From contig JAKOON010000016.1 of the NCBI GenBank assembly GCA_022577435.1, positions 12,393,276 to 12,457,275 on the forward strand: a stretch of DNA of 64,000 bases. The letters run 5' to 3'. The notes under the pieces are model-generated. The model was not told the origin of the DNA, did no database searches, and was given only the letters and a program-made list of their open reading frames with translations. The translations under genes were made by a program, and so were the position numbers. This DNA comes from Embiotoca jacksoni (Eukaryota > Chordata > Actinopteri > Embiotocidae). Positions 47,298-60,544 of the stretch are shown one piece after another (the stretch's first letter is position 1; every line of letters starts with the position of its first letter).

Positions 47298-48338
47298 TCA
47301 GTATTGAGTAGAAGCACCCTTTTGAGCTAGTACAGCCATGAGTCTTCTTGGGAATGATGCAACAAGCTTTTCACACCTGGATTTGGGGATCCTCTGCCAT
47401 TCTTCCTTGCAGATCCTCTCCAGTTCCGTCAGGTTGGATGGTGAACGTTGGTGGACAGCCATTTTCAGGTCTCTCCAGAGATGCTCAATTGGGTTTAGGT
47501 CAGGGCTCTGGCTGGGCCAGTCAAGAATGGTCACAGAGTTGTTCCGAAGCCACTCCTTTGTTATTTTAGCTGTGTGCTTAGGGTCATTGTCTTGTTGGAA
47601 GGTGAACCTTCGGCCCAGTCTGAGGTCCAGAGCACTCTGGAAGAGGTTTTCTTCCAGGATATCTCTGTACTTGGCCGCATTCATCTTTTCTTCAATTGCA
47701 ACCAGTCGTCCTGTCCCTGCAGCTGAAAAACACCCCCATAGCATGATGCTGCCACCACCATGTTTCACTGTTGGGATTGTATTGGGCAGGTGATGCTCAG
47801 TGCCTGGTTTTCTCCACACATACCGCTTAGAATTAACGCCACAAAGTTCAATCTTGGTCTCATCAGACCAGAGAATCTTATTTCTCATAGTCTGGGAGTC
47901 CTTCATGTGTTTTTTGGCAAACTCTATGCGGGCTTTCATATGTCTTGCACTGAGGAGAGGCTTCCGTCGGGCCACTCTGCCATAAAGCCCCGACTGGTGG
48001 AGGGCTGCAGTGATAGTTGACTTTGTGGAACTTTCTCCCATCTCCCTACTGCATCTCTGGAGCTCAGCCACAGTGATCTTTGGGTTCTTCTTTACCTCTC
48101 TCACCAAGGCTCTTCTCCCACGATTGCTCAGTTTGGCTGGACGGCCAGGTCTAGGAAGAGTTCTGGTCGTCCCAAACTTCTTCCATTTAAGGATTATGGA
48201 GGCCACTGTGCTCTTAGGAACCTTGAGTGCTGCAGAAATTATTTTGTAACCTTGGCCAGATCTGTGCCTTGCCACAATTCTGTCTCTGAGCTCCTTGGAC
48301 AGTTCCTTCGACCTCATGATTCTCATTTGCTCTGACAT
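47298..48338 (-). CDS. Tc1-type transposase, intact
   Basis: 346 aa cut-and-paste transposase. Residues about 12-60 form the first paired-like helix-turn-helix (ELRDRIVARHRSGQGYKI onward), followed by PRPGRPAKL, the GRPR-like linker, and a second helix-turn-helix to about 125. The DD34E catalytic triad is present: Asp159 in LWSDE, Asp250 in FQQDNDPKHTAK, and Glu285 in SPDLNPIEHLW, with exactly 34 residues between the last two. The glycine-rich loop KHGGGSIMLWGCFS is intact. The ATG at 48338 is used here; Met5 and Met8 are alternatives. No stop or frameshift. The stop codon abuts the left terminal repeat. Confidence 0.95.
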   Translation of the reverse strand: MSEQMRIMRSKELSKELRDRIVARHRSGQGYKIISAALKVPKSTVASIILKWKKFGTTRTLPRPGRPAKLSNRGRRALVREVKKNPKITVAELQRCSREMGESSTKSTITAALHQSGLYGRVARRKPLLSARHMKARIEFAKKHMKDSQTMRNKILWSDETKIELCGVNSKRYVWRKPGTEHHLPNTIPTVKHGGGSIMLWGCFSAAGTGRLVAIEEKMNAAKYRDILEENLFQSALDLRLGRRFTFQQDNDPKHTAKITKEWLRNNSVTILDWPSQSPDLNPIEHLWRDLKMAVHQRSPSNLTELERICKEEWQRIPKSRCEKLVASFPRRLMAVLAQKGASTQY

Positions 48339-48498
48339 GCACTGTGAGCTGTAAGGTCTTATATAGACAGGTGTGTGCCTTTCCTAATCAAGTCCAATCA
48401 GTTTAATTAAACACAGCTGGACTCCAATGAAGGAGTAGAACCATCTCAAGGAGGATCAGAAGAAATGGACAGCATGTGAGTTAAATATGAGTGTCACA

Positions 48499-48714
48499 GC
48501 AAAGGGTCTGAATACTTATGACCATGTGATATTTCAGTTTTTCTTTTTTAATAAATTTGCACAAATTTCTACATTTCTGTTTTTTTCTGTCAACATGGGG
48601 TGCTGAGTGTACATTAATGAGAAATAAAATGAACTTTTTTGATTTTAGCAAATGGCTGCAATGAAACAAAGAGTGAAAAATTTAAAGGGGTCTGAATACT
48701 TTCCGTACCCACTG
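48499..48714. repeat. right terminal inverted repeat of the Tc1 element
   Basis: Reverse complement of 47084-47297. The transposase start lies about 160 bases inside it, so a transposase promoter would be in or next to this repeat. Confidence 0.92.
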
Positions 48715-50304
48715 TATGTATGTATATATATGTGTATACATATATATGTTTATGCACAAGGGTAAATCAAGAAGTTCAGAGACTGCTGCTCATCCGTGCA
48801 CACGTAGCACAGCACCATGACGTCCAATGAGCAAATGATACAAATTTCGTCGCTTGATTGTCATCAGTTCCAGAGTTAAACAGGTTTTTGTGAGCAGTGG
48901 ACCTGCCGTGGGGTGGAGTGCACACATGAACAGCAGTCTCAAAACCTATTGATTTACCCTCACATATATATTGAAAGTCTTTCCTTTCAATATTCATCCA
49001 GCCATTTATCCAGCCAAAGGTTAGATCATATACCTTTGCCACTTTAGTATTCCAGTTTTTCTTTTTTATTCGTATATTCTATATGACGACAGAAAGCACA
49101 CCCCTCTGATGGACTGGAAGGTTTTATACCCACATCTTGAACACGGCCTGGTCAATGTGACCACTGATGTGTACACGGGGTAAACACAAAGGAACATGAT
49201 GAAACTAATATAACAATTCTTCAAAGAGAACAAACACAGCTTTAAACACGGCCTCCGAAACTAAGTGGTTATTTAAACACAACAATGCTATTTTAATATA
49301 AAGATAATGGATTTACTGCTCTACTTTACAACATGCCATTATTTTACAGTGACACATCATAACACTTACTTGCGTGTTGTCACCTTCCCACATAATTGAT
49401 GTACACTTTAATTAATATTATGTACTGTGTACCTTTAGTAAGGTCTTTAGAGAGACTTAAAAGTGAAAATAGACAACAATGTACAAACTCTGTGCTCTGT
49501 TCATGATCACATAGCATCTATTTTCTATAAAAATTACATTTTGTCCTTTGATTCTTTAGTTTTAATTTACTGATATGGATGTAGCACAGTTTGCTTAATT
49601 GTCCTTTATTGATTATTTTTCATAGATTGAGATCAACAAGGCTTAAAGATTAAGAAGCACGTTTTGATTGTGTCATGTCTACATGTTCTGTGCAGTATTT
49701 TTCTCCCTTCTGTGATCCTACTGTAACATTTAACAGACTGGATTTAAATGCAAACTTTGCACGTTTGCCTCGAGTAGCACCAACAACAGTGTATTTCATG
49801 AGCGTGGAAAAAGAGCGTTACCTACATAGACTACAGACAGAATATCAGGAAAAGCAGATGACGGTACTGCCACGCTGTTTGACTGACTCATGACCTGACA
49901 GGTGTGGTGCAGAGACACAACAGCCGTGAGCAGTTCACTCCACTTTCGAAGTTCTGTTGATGTGCATTTCATTGTTTTGTTTCTTAGAAAAAAATAAATT
50001 TAACAACTGTTAACTGAATGACTTCTGTCAATCACACTTTGACACACACCTAACGTCTGCAAAAGCTAAATAGAAAAAATATAGCACATAAACTTGAACA
50101 TATAAGAGCCTTAAATGATGTCTGGAAAAAAAAAACTGCTTCATCATCTTCTCTGTGCCAATAACAGAGGACAGAAAGTAATGCCAGCAGGCTCAACGTG
50201 AAGCCCTGCCAGGTCACACGTCGTAGTACACTCTCTCTGTTGCAGGTTTGACTCTGACTCAGCCAAAGATGCACATGAATGCCCAGTGACTCATCATCCT
50301 GCTA

Positions 50305-50615
50305 GTTAGGGCTGGGAAATATATTGAAATACTGTAGATTTTGTAATACAAGACTGGATATTTTCTTAGATTTGAGATGATGTGATAACATAAGTGTTGT
50401 GTTTTCCTGGTTTTAAAGGCTGCATTACAATGAAACGGTGTCATTTTCTCAAAATACATAACTTTCTAGCTGTTCTATTATTTGCCTTTATTTTAGTCAT
50501 TATATCCACATTACTGATGTTTATCAGAATTCTCATTGTGTAAATATTTTGTAAAAGCACTGTCACAATATCGATATTGAGGTATTTGGTCGAAAATATT
50601 GTGACATTTGATTTT
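50305..50615. repeat. dispersed fish repeat
   Basis: Begins ttagggctgggaaatatatt and ends with cgatattgaggtatttggtcg; shares an internal segment with 9795-9970. Recognised as a widespread fish repeat, class not assigned. Confidence 0.55.
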
Positions 50616-51555
50616 TGTCATCCAGTTGTCCAGTGATTGCACAGAATCACTGCATAATACTATGAACTATGTGCATTGAAAATTAAAGTGGACACATGTA
50701 AATTTGGGACCAACCACACTGTTACATGACAGTATTCCCTGATGGGAAAGGTCTCACTGTTGAGTGCTACCAAATTAACTGGTGTGTAGCGCGACCCAAT
50801 ACACTAATAGATGACATTTATATTTGAGTGCAGAAAGAATCAAACCGAATGACCGAAGCTACATGGAAAGATGCCGCCACTGCTGAACTTGCCCTCAACA
50901 TCAGGAAACCATGAATGATCTTGTCAGACAGGACTCCATTCCTGGAGGTATTACTTCCGGTAACACCTTTAGGTGACAATCGTAAACCTATATGTTGCTG
51001 TGTCAGACATGCAGCTCTGTTCTGTGTGTGATGTTAGGTGTAGTTACGGTGTTGTAACACACGATCATCAACCAATTTTCTGACAGAATTTTTTTGAAAG
51101 GATTATAGGAACTTTGCGTCACCTGTTTTGAGTAATTGTGACAGTAAATACTGAAACAGAATCATCAGCTCTCCTTCCACTTTAGATATGAAAATTTCAA
51201 AATACAATAAACGGAGCTACACACTTACAAATGAGTATATTCTTTATTTAATTTGTTGTTATAGGTCAGAAACACATGTACTTTAACAAAGTTTTATCCT
51301 CCACATCAAAAAGGTTAAAAAAAACAACAACACAAAAGACACAAAGGCATTGAAGCTAAAAGAGACGCTGACAGCTGGTGGAAGGAGACATCAGGCAGCA
51401 AACTGATAGCTTTTCTCTTCCTCTCAGTCAGTATTTAAATACCTGCTGAGTCAGGGACTATTTTTAGATGCCTGACTATAGCCACTCCCTTTTTTACTTC
51501 CTATCAATGCCTCCCTCTGTCTCTTCTTTTTGTTTAATGCTCCACATCTGTGCAT

Positions 51556-51780
51556 ACCTGCCCACTGCAATCAGACTGTTCAATAACTCACCTCTGGTAA
51601 AATCCATCACACAACAATGACACCCTGGCACTGCTGTCTTGTATGTCATTTTGTTCTAATCCATTTCACTGTTGTTTAGGTTTAGGTTAGTTTTCTTTAG
51701 TTAATATTTAGTTTATTTAATATTATTTTATTTGATTTTATTGTATAGAATGTGCACTTTTAAGATTGTGAATCAATAAC
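51556..51780 (+). mobile_element. 3' fragment of the same LINE family as 20229-20640
   Basis: Shares cctgcccactgcaat(a/c)agactgt, caataactcacctctgg and aaaatccatcaca with the copy at 20331-20391, followed by a related AT-rich tail. Shorter and lacks the terminal tetranucleotide repeat. Confidence 0.65.
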
Positions 51781-54622
51781 AACAATGCCACTTGTAGATT
51801 AAGTAAGAAGATCTTCTACTGCACCCAATAAAAAAGAAAATGAATGTCAAAATATTAAAAACATGACATGAAAAAAATCTGATTTCTCTTTTTTTCTCTT
51901 TTTTCTCATATCTGGCTTCTGGCATAACACGCTTTTTTTCCTGAGTTTGCCTTTTAAATAACGAGGTGTACCACGAGGCTCGATCCGGACCAATACTCTG
52001 TGTGCTTCTGATTCTCAACCATACCTCTTCAGTAGATTATAACATTGTTCAAGATCGAGTGTCAGATGTTTGCACTTTCACTGATGTTCTGGGCAATGGA
52101 CATGTTTGATTTTTGTTCACAGTAAATCACAGCTTGTTTCAGGATTATGACGAGGATCAATGAATCATTTCAAAATTATACTGATAAACCATCAGCCCTT
52201 CCAGGAATGTGCTCCAAGCTGCTGTCCACATTTTCAAGCACTTTTAATCAGAGAACAGCATTAAGGACTCAGGCAGAATGCTATAAGTGACAGATAATAG
52301 TCATATCAGTGTTAGTGCATCCAAACTTTCTAATTCTCCACAATATTTCAGCCATTTTGTGGAAACCTTTTTCCTAATTTTTCATATGTAATGTAAGTTT
52401 TGCATTTAAATCACATCATTAGATTCTTATTGTATTTCATTTGATCTAGCCTACTTGTTAGCTTTTGTAAGACTAATTTTACTATTTTTAAATGGGTTTA
52501 ATCTTCATATAACCAACAAATTTCCTCCTGTCCACATACTGAAATGTCCTTGGACAAAACATTGACATTGCTCCTGATAGCAGGCACCTTGCAACTGATC
52601 AGCCTCTCAATCTCTGTATTGTGTCAAGAATGTCACTGTTTAGGCAAACGTCACAACACACACACAGACACACACACACCATAGCTTTTCAAGGAGTGGG
52701 GATTGGTCTATTCTGAGGAATGTTGTTCATCTGGCCCATCGAAACACACTCACACTGACGAACACACACATTCATACCCGACAACCACCTCACCCAGATG
52801 ATATTATGCAGAGACAACACCCCACACTCTCACACACACACACCTTGACAACTGTGGATCATCCCAATGAATGTTATGGGGTGAGGGAAGAACAGAAAAC
52901 ACAAACAAGAAGCTAAACATTAAAGTTATTATCATATTTTAGACAATAACAGCATATTCTGAGATTAAATGGTTTTAGTCTCACAATCACTAAGAAGATG
53001 GAGTGCAAAAGGGTTGAATTATATGTTGTTAATGTTCCCCCTACATTTCACACTGAACTTTTTGGAGTTTTCTCACTATTTGTCACCACTTCATTTATAT
53101 ATTTTGTAGCTTAGAATTTTTTTTCTGTATTCAGATTTGCTTGTACTTCAGTTCTAGGTATTTGTCATTTTTGGAACTCTGTGATGTTCACTACAAAAAA
53201 AACACAAAAATTCTCGACAACCTTCATGGTTTTAATTGTTTGCTCGTGCTAAACTAGTCTATGATGATAAAAGTTCTGTTGAGTTGACCTGATCGACCTG
53301 AAAAAAGGGTTCTGGGTTTAATGATCATTGGTTTGGACCCTAAACATGCTGGAAAACACATTCAGTCTCCTTCAACACACAACATACACGTAAGGTGCGC
53401 CTCGACAAGGCCCTCAACCTCCAGCAGTGGTCTGTGATCCAGTGACCAACAGCAGAAAAATGTGATTGAACTGGCATGCTCCCAACTGCTTGAAAGAAAA
53501 TACAAGGAGCTGAAATTCAATGACGCCAACATGATAAAAAACCTAAAGCAGGCACTGTAAATTCTAAATAAAATGATTTAAAAAGTAATTAAACCAAAAC
53601 AAACCCAAAAGGCACGAAAAGAAGGCTAAATGTGCCATCAATAAAAGCTGCAGCACATACAGTAGTTTTGATTGATGGCCTCATGCTTTGACCAACAAAT
53701 GCCTTGATGCCATCAAAGCAAGTGGAAAGCTGTGAACTACGAATGAAGGAATACATGATGGAAAAAATGCCATAAAAAGCCATGAATTTGCAAAGAAAAG
53801 TGCCAGAAATGTTCGGATGCAGACCCCAAAAGCTACTGGACCATCCAACAAGCAGTTATGATGAAGTAAACTGGCCCTTTAGGAGGATTTGTTACCTTTT
53901 CATAGAGCTGGTTGAAGCCTTACATTTCATGCACTGATATAACAATGACATTTTGTGTTTCTTCAATCTTCACTGCAAACCAGTTGTTTTCCAGCTCAGG
54001 TGTTCTTGACCATCATCTAATGAGTTAGCAAACAAAGGAGAAATTTTGTTTACTTTATCAGAGAGTGTTTAATGTTATATATTATAATATTCATTTAACA
54101 ATAGTTCTATTCAACAAAAATCAAATATATCAGGTCCAGAAAAGTCTTCGTTTACAGGGCCTTCTTGGGAAGAAATCTTACTTGAATGTGAATTCGGTCT
54201 ACTGTTTTTCTGGATGCTGGAAATGATCACAATTACAGGACTTCAGCCCATGTTTGAACTCAATCAGTTACAGAAATTCAGCCTGTAAAATATTCTTTAT
54301 TTTTGAACTTTTATTTAGCTGTCAATTGTTAAATATTAGTAACTAAACTAAACAATTCCTTTCGGAACAAATAGGTAAATTGGTTTTTAATTTTGTTGCT
54401 GAATGGGCTACTTTTTGAGTGTCTCAGTAGCTCCTCTGTGCTTGTGAAAATACTCTGAATTATTGTGACTTTCTGTTTAAAAATGTGTCAACATATGTCA
54501 TCCAGGGTTTGTGGATGGTCTGCAGGTCACATGTCAGGACAAAACCATTGTGTGACAACTCAGATCTGTGTTAGATCAGTCCAAGCTGCAGGGGGGAAAC
54601 AGGTTGTTCAAAGAGAGTGACT

Positions 54623-54624
<2 letters not shown>

Positions 54625-54695
<71 letters not shown>
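54625..54695. repeat. (CA)n microsatellite
   Basis: About 35 uninterrupted ca units in intergenic DNA. Confidence 0.95.
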
Positions 54696-54697
<2 letters not shown>

Positions 54698-57075
54698 CCT
54701 CAATAATTTCACAGACACAAAGAACAAGTTAAAAAAAGAGGATCAGTACAGCCTCTGAAAGTTGCATCAAAGCCACTGAGTGACTCATTGCTGCTGCATG
54801 TTCAGGTCTTTGTTGGTGAGGGCGGAGCTGTGGGCGGGCGGGGAGAAGATTTTGGAGATACAGGTGATACAGGTGATACAGGTGGATGTCTCAGTTACAA
54901 TCTGTCCGGACTCTACATCAGCAGGTGTTCACACACATCTCTGCATACTGAGTGCAACACCACGCCAAGGTAAGACTGTCAGAGACATCTGTGAACAGAG
55001 AGGGGATTGGATTTTAGTTTGAAGGAGCTGAGATGGAGATTTCTTAGGCTTGTAAGAGAGGTTTTAAAACAGGAGTTTATTAAAAATGAAATGAGTTTAT
55101 TCTTCTGTTAATCAGCGAGTGTTTTGTCATCTGTGCCCATAAGAAGGCAGAGATGACAAGAAAAGATACAGTAAGTTTTGGCCAATCAACTGCAAGTTAT
55201 TCAGCACAAAGGTTATTCATCTCAAACTTTTTTTTAATCTTTTTTAGTGAATCTGTCGTGACATAAATGTCTTTTTACTGTTGGAATCTGACAGCAGCTA
55301 TAACAGGATTTATATGATCCAGTTCAGCCTGGAGGAATATTTTAGACAAAAAAGATCCTCCTCGTTGTTAACATTTTTTATTGTTTTTTTGTAGGTTTAG
55401 TATTTGAGGTTTTGAGGAATCTGTTCATATGTGAGTGCAGCCTGATATTAATGCAGCTGTGATAAGAGTCCACATCTTGTTCTGTGATTTTGTTGTTTCT
55501 TTGTTTACCGTGAACTAACCATTTAGCTGAATTACTATCAGGACCTGTAGGGACATTAAATCTGTACAGACAATAACACGGCATTTTAATGAGACAGTGT
55601 CTGATGGACAATCTTTTTGGCATCATTTTGAAAACAGAGATTTTGGATGTACTACAATGGACTAATGTTAATGCATTTTGTAGATTGGTTAGTGTCAAGG
55701 GCAAAAGGTTAAACAAATAAGTAAATAAAGCGAAAAGCTGGAAGTTAATAAGAACCAATTGACTATAAATGTTGAATCTGAGTGATTTGACACAAGACTC
55801 TGATTTGCTCTGATATGATATGACACTGAAATATGACTAAATTGGAACATTTGAACACTTCATTGACTTTTGCTCACATAATATCAGGATGTGTTTCATA
55901 TTCACATATTCTACATATGTTTTATTACACAGTTTAAAAGAAGCAAAATAATTTTGACACATCGACTGAACTTGAACATCATATATTTGATGTTTAAATT
56001 GTTACAATTTGTTAATAAAAACACAGTCATCATCCTTAAAGTATTTCACTTTGGAGGAAGATGTACAACGTTGCAGGGTGGCTCTTTATAAGTGTTTTGG
56101 CTGATTGGTTGGTTGTTAAAGCAGAATCAAGTTTGACTAATAATCATAGTGACTGAAGTGATTAACTGGATCATTTCCAGTTTGAATCATTCTTCTCCTT
56201 CATCAGCTGATCATTGAACTGCATCATGGAGGCAAACAGCAAGCAAACATTCTTCCTTCCTTCCTTCTCTCACTCCCTCCCTCCCTTTCTGTCTCTCGCT
56301 CTCACACACCCACACAGAGAGAGAGACAGAGTCAGGTTTGACCAGAGCACATACAGTGAGACCACACCTGTGGTATAGACGTGTTTCAGGGTGTTACCTT
56401 GTCAACATGAAAGATCGTCCTGGTCAGCATCAGAGTTTCATTGAACTCGTTTGTAGTTAATCGGGTGTTTAACCACAGTGGAAATCACCACCAGTCAAAT
56501 CATTTCACCAGGTACTCCCCTAAAATCTGATGTTTCATATTTTGAATTCATCTACTTGTTTATTTCATACTCATTTCTCCATTCTTTAATTCACTCCCAG
56601 AAACCCGCCTCAATAATAAAGTTCCAGATGCAGCAAATTGCAACCTGAGCTGAGGTCTTTCACTTCCGTCCTCGCTGACAGACGATGTATTGTCTGATCA
56701 GTCGCCAGAAACTTTCCTCCATTGTGGTTTTAAAGTATCTCTGCAATGCGGCGGATGGATTTTTCGTAAGAAGCACTCAGTCACCAGCTGTTCAGAGCAC
56801 AGTGGAACAAAGCCAGCGAGTGAAAGGACGACTAGTTATCCGAGATCAGTGCTCGTATACCTCCAGAATCAGCTGGTGCAGTAGTTTCTGCAGAGGAATA
56901 TTCAGGCTGTGAAAAACTGCAGTTCTACATTCATGAATTTTGCAGGTAGCAAAATGTCGAGATTTTGGAAGTACAGTATATTTTCATCGAAGTATTTTAC
57001 TTATTTTAGATGAAACCCAGTGATCCCATTCTGTCGGACCGATTTCACAGATTTATGAAAGGCAGCCGTTTAGTC

Positions 57076-57080
<5 letters not shown>

Positions 57081-57167
<87 letters not shown>
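57081..57167. repeat. (GT)n microsatellite
   Basis: About 43 uninterrupted gt units; the long cysteine/valine open frames across it are artefacts of the repeat. Confidence 0.95.
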
Positions 57168-57168
<1 letters not shown>

Positions 57169-58535
57169 CAGTCGACACACCTTCACTCTGTGACACAGAC
57201 TTTTACAGAAGCATGCAGCTCAGTCGCATTCCTGCACCATCATATGGGTGGATACAGGATCAGTGTGCGTTTGTGTGACACAGTGACAAAGCAGTCTGTC
57301 ATCTGCTGCAAATCCAAAGAAGTGATGAACTGTGGCTGCGCATCAGTGGATGTCATGAATGAAAGGAGGAACATCCAGCAGGGTAGTGTGTCTGATTGTG
57401 TGTGTTTGTTACTCATGTTGTAGGGGCATACATCTGTGCACAGTCACATTGTCACTTCTTTAGGGGACAAAAAGGAATTTGATTTATAGCTTAAATTATT
57501 AGATTTTAAGGTGAAGACTTGGTTTAAGGTTGGAGTCAGGTTGGGTTTAGGTAAGTCAGAGTTGAGGTTCGGATTGCAGTTGTGTGATACAAACATGACT
57601 GTGTGTCTGAGAGAGGTGTTTGTCAGTGCGTTTGTATGAGAGAGAAAGAAACTGTAATGTTTATACAAAGAGACTGCTACATGATAGCCAGGCTGGAGTG
57701 TACTTTGTGTTATTGTGTATTTGTGTGTGAGAAAGCGTGCATAGTCATTCTGGTGTGTGTTTTTGTGTTCGTACATGAAAAGAGGGAAACAAAGAGAAAA
57801 CAGAGATAAAAGATAGGTAGAGCATGTGCATATTTTAGTCATGTATGGGATCAACTGGTCACGTGGCCATTGTTTTTTAATGGGCCTTAAGGCCATCTGA
57901 CAACAACAGGAAGCAGCCGCAGAGTTGGACAGCAGCTGTTGTGAACAATTACGTTAACATCTGTGAGTACTTTATGAATCATCCATTATGGACTTATTTG
58001 GATTATTTGGATTTACCTGCAGTACAGCGTAAGGATAACATTACAGGAACAGTATTTCCCTTCAAGAGCTGCAACAAAGTCTAATAATATGTAAATACTG
58101 TTACCATGCTGAAAGTTTGTCAGAAATTTCGTAAAAATTACCAGATAATTTGTTCCACACTCCGTTGTGATCTATGTAATGATTTGTGGGTCAGATTGGA
58201 GTCACATGACTAATCATGATTTAACCTTCCTGCTGGTCTTTCGTGAGCCGTTTTCACAGCCATTTTGATGCAACGACAAACCCGAGTAAAGCAGGAAGGT
58301 TAATGCAGTCACGTCCCATACTGGGGGATTTTTGACTAATGGCCATAATTACTGTCGAGCTTCTGAACTAAAAGGACAGTGTTATCATAGACAGCACTCA
58401 TATGCAAACTAAATTTGAGATTTACTCAAACTTAATTTGTATTTAACTCAATTTGACTTGACTGTTTTTATTTCTGTCTTTGTCCTCTGGTTTTGCTGTT
58501 TTTTGTGGATGAATAGTTTTGAGAGTAATTGTGTA

Positions 58536-58566
<31 letters not shown>

Positions 58567-59353
58567 TTACATTTGTGGCGGAGGGAATCCAGCATACATT
58601 TTTTTTCCTAAATTTTATCTTAACATCACAGTGCACCATCCAAACATCATCTCAGAGCTGCATTAAGTTACTCCTAATATATGACCAACATTTTTAAACT
58701 GCTGTTACACAAATTGAGTTGTGCATTTTTACATCTTAAACAGCCTGTTGTAATCATCAGCAGTTTTACAAGTAACATTACAGTCATATAAAGCCAAACA
58801 ATGCTGTATTTAGAGGGAAATGACTGATGAAGCTTGAACATGAGGATGACAGTCAATAGAATCACAGGTAGACGTTTATGATTAGAAGAAGTTTGAAGTA
58901 ATCAGATTTGTCTGATAAATAATCTCACTATTACAAATGAAACAAAGACTTCTCTGTGTTCCCTCAACAAGCACGAGTCTTGCAAGCATCTCTTTGTGAA
59001 CAATAAAAACAAAATCAGTGAGGTAACTCACCTGAAAGATGCCAGCCGTCACTCCCAGAGCGGACACACCCGGGTGTTTCCTCAGGTGCTGACAAAAGCA
59101 TCCACACAATGCAGCGTATATTCCCCCGGACCGACAACTCACCCTTCACTTTGCGCTAAACAGATGTCAGTCAGAGATGACAGATGTCTTCAATGGAGCC
59201 TGGATGATGTTTTTACCTCCAGCAGTGAGGCTTGGGCTCTATCTCGTGGCAAGAAAGAAGCGTCACATTTTGTGGAGGAGAGATGAAAGTGTTACGGTAG
59301 TCTTCAGTCTTAACTGCAGCCCTCAACTTTGTGTGCTCTCTCTTTGCAGCACA

Positions 59354-60480
59354 ATGAATTCGGATGGAGCAAAAGAACTCCCTCCCTACCTCACACCAGG
59401 TAAGAGCAAGCACAGACATGCTCACACATCATCTTCCTCATCATCATTATCGGCTCATTAACTTCATGTTGTTTTAATTTCTTCTTCTTCCTCTTCCTCG
59501 GGTCCAATTGAAGGTCAGGGGGACGGAGTGAAGGTCTACCACGTCCACACCCCCTTCACCCCTCCCAACTCACAGGAGACCTCCGCCACTCAGGTCACGC
59601 CAGGTATACTCTCACACCTGATATTACTATTTTTTTTTATTTTTTTTTATTTTGCAAAAGATATCAGAAACCTGGGTTACAATTTATTCTCCTACATTTT
59701 GAATGAACTCTTCTGTTCCCTTCCCTCTTTATTTTCTCATCGTCTCATTCTCTCTGTCTCCCTGTCTTCCTCGTCTCTCTCCTCCTCTCTCCCATCCATC
59801 AGTGTACACCAGTGGAGGAGGAGCCCTGAATGCAGGTCTGGAGTCTGAAAACGGCAGAAGAAAGTTTGTGAGCTACGATGTTGGTCTGGGACATTCCTCC
59901 GGCATGACGAACTGCAGCTCCTGCCAGCAGCAGGTCATGACCAACGTCACCTACAAAGCAGGGACGTACGCCTGGCTCATGTGCCTCCTCTTCATCTGCT
60001 GCGGGTGAGTGTGTGGTGCACACGGCTAATAGTGTTCTATCTGTTCTACATTACATTTTTAGGGGGGGGGGCTCCAAGGCAAAACATCGCTGTTGCGCCC
60101 CCCCCCCCCCCTCCCCCCCCACAGGGTGTCTTAGACAGCATACACAGTTCCTATAAAGTAGAGTGCACAGAGCGGACTATGTATGTATATGCAGACCAGC
60201 CAGTTAAGTCCCAAGACAAGGCTGCATCATCAGCCAATGATGCAACACATACCATAGTTGATATTGAATATTTGCAGAAATCTAATTGACAGAATGAAAG
60301 TTTAGCAGTGAGGCTTTTCAAAACACGGAGGGGTAGGACTCTATTTTATTTCTGTAAAGGGAATTTAGTGCAGTTTTTTAGTCCAGGGATGATTGGAGGG
60401 ACATTGGAGAGTACTGCTTTTTTCTTTTTAATGAAATATAATATTCTGCTTCAAATTACAAATGTATGAAATGAACTGTG

Positions 60481-60544
<64 letters not shown>

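Larger units (their letters stand above)
47084..48714 (-). mobile_element. complete Tc1/mariner DNA transposon
   Basis: 1631-bp element starting and ending CAGTGGGTACGG in inverted orientation and flanked by TA on each side (47082-47083, 48715-48716), the usual Tc1 target duplication. It inserted in a ta/cata microsatellite just downstream of slc2a6 copy 2. Terminal inverted repeats are about 214 and 216 bases with only a few differences, and the single transposase gene is open. This makes it one of the youngest features in the window. Confidence 0.95.
48717..59353. other. 10.6-kb stretch with no supported gene
   Basis: AT-rich, with only short open frames and no recognisable protein family on either strand. 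Contents: a repeat copy at 50305-50615, a LINE tail at 51556-51780, CA/GT microsatellites at 54625-54695 and 57081-57167, short ca runs near 52650-52840, a purine/pyrimidine-rich stretch near 56250-56330, and a T-run at 58544-58568. A CpG-bearing segment with a possible minus-strand splice donor lies at 59040-59150. Regulatory DNA or non-coding transcripts cannot be excluded. Confidence 0.5.

Noticed and set aside
47338..48249. Several plus-strand open frames inside the Tc1 element.
   Set aside because: They are antisense shadows of the intact transposase on the minus strand.
48756..49060. Open frame and near-repeats just right of the Tc1 element, suggesting a mariner-type relic.
   Set aside because: I could not find transposase motifs or convincing terminal repeats, so the stretch is left as unannotated.
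54780..55022. Open frames near the long CA repeat, including a small direct repeat of gatacaggt.
   Set aside because: Short, low-complexity, no splice partners or family match.
57010..57423. Long plus-strand open frame rich in Cys-Val.
   Set aside because: It is produced by the (GT)n microsatellite; no splice signals or family resemblance flank it.
58995..59160. Minus-strand exon-like frame (GIYAALCGCFCQHLRKHPGV..GIFQ) followed by a gtgagt donor, upstream of the LITAF-like gene.
   Set aside because: The donor is good and the peptide looks plausible, but no partner exon, start codon or family match was found. It may be a bidirectional promoter segment.
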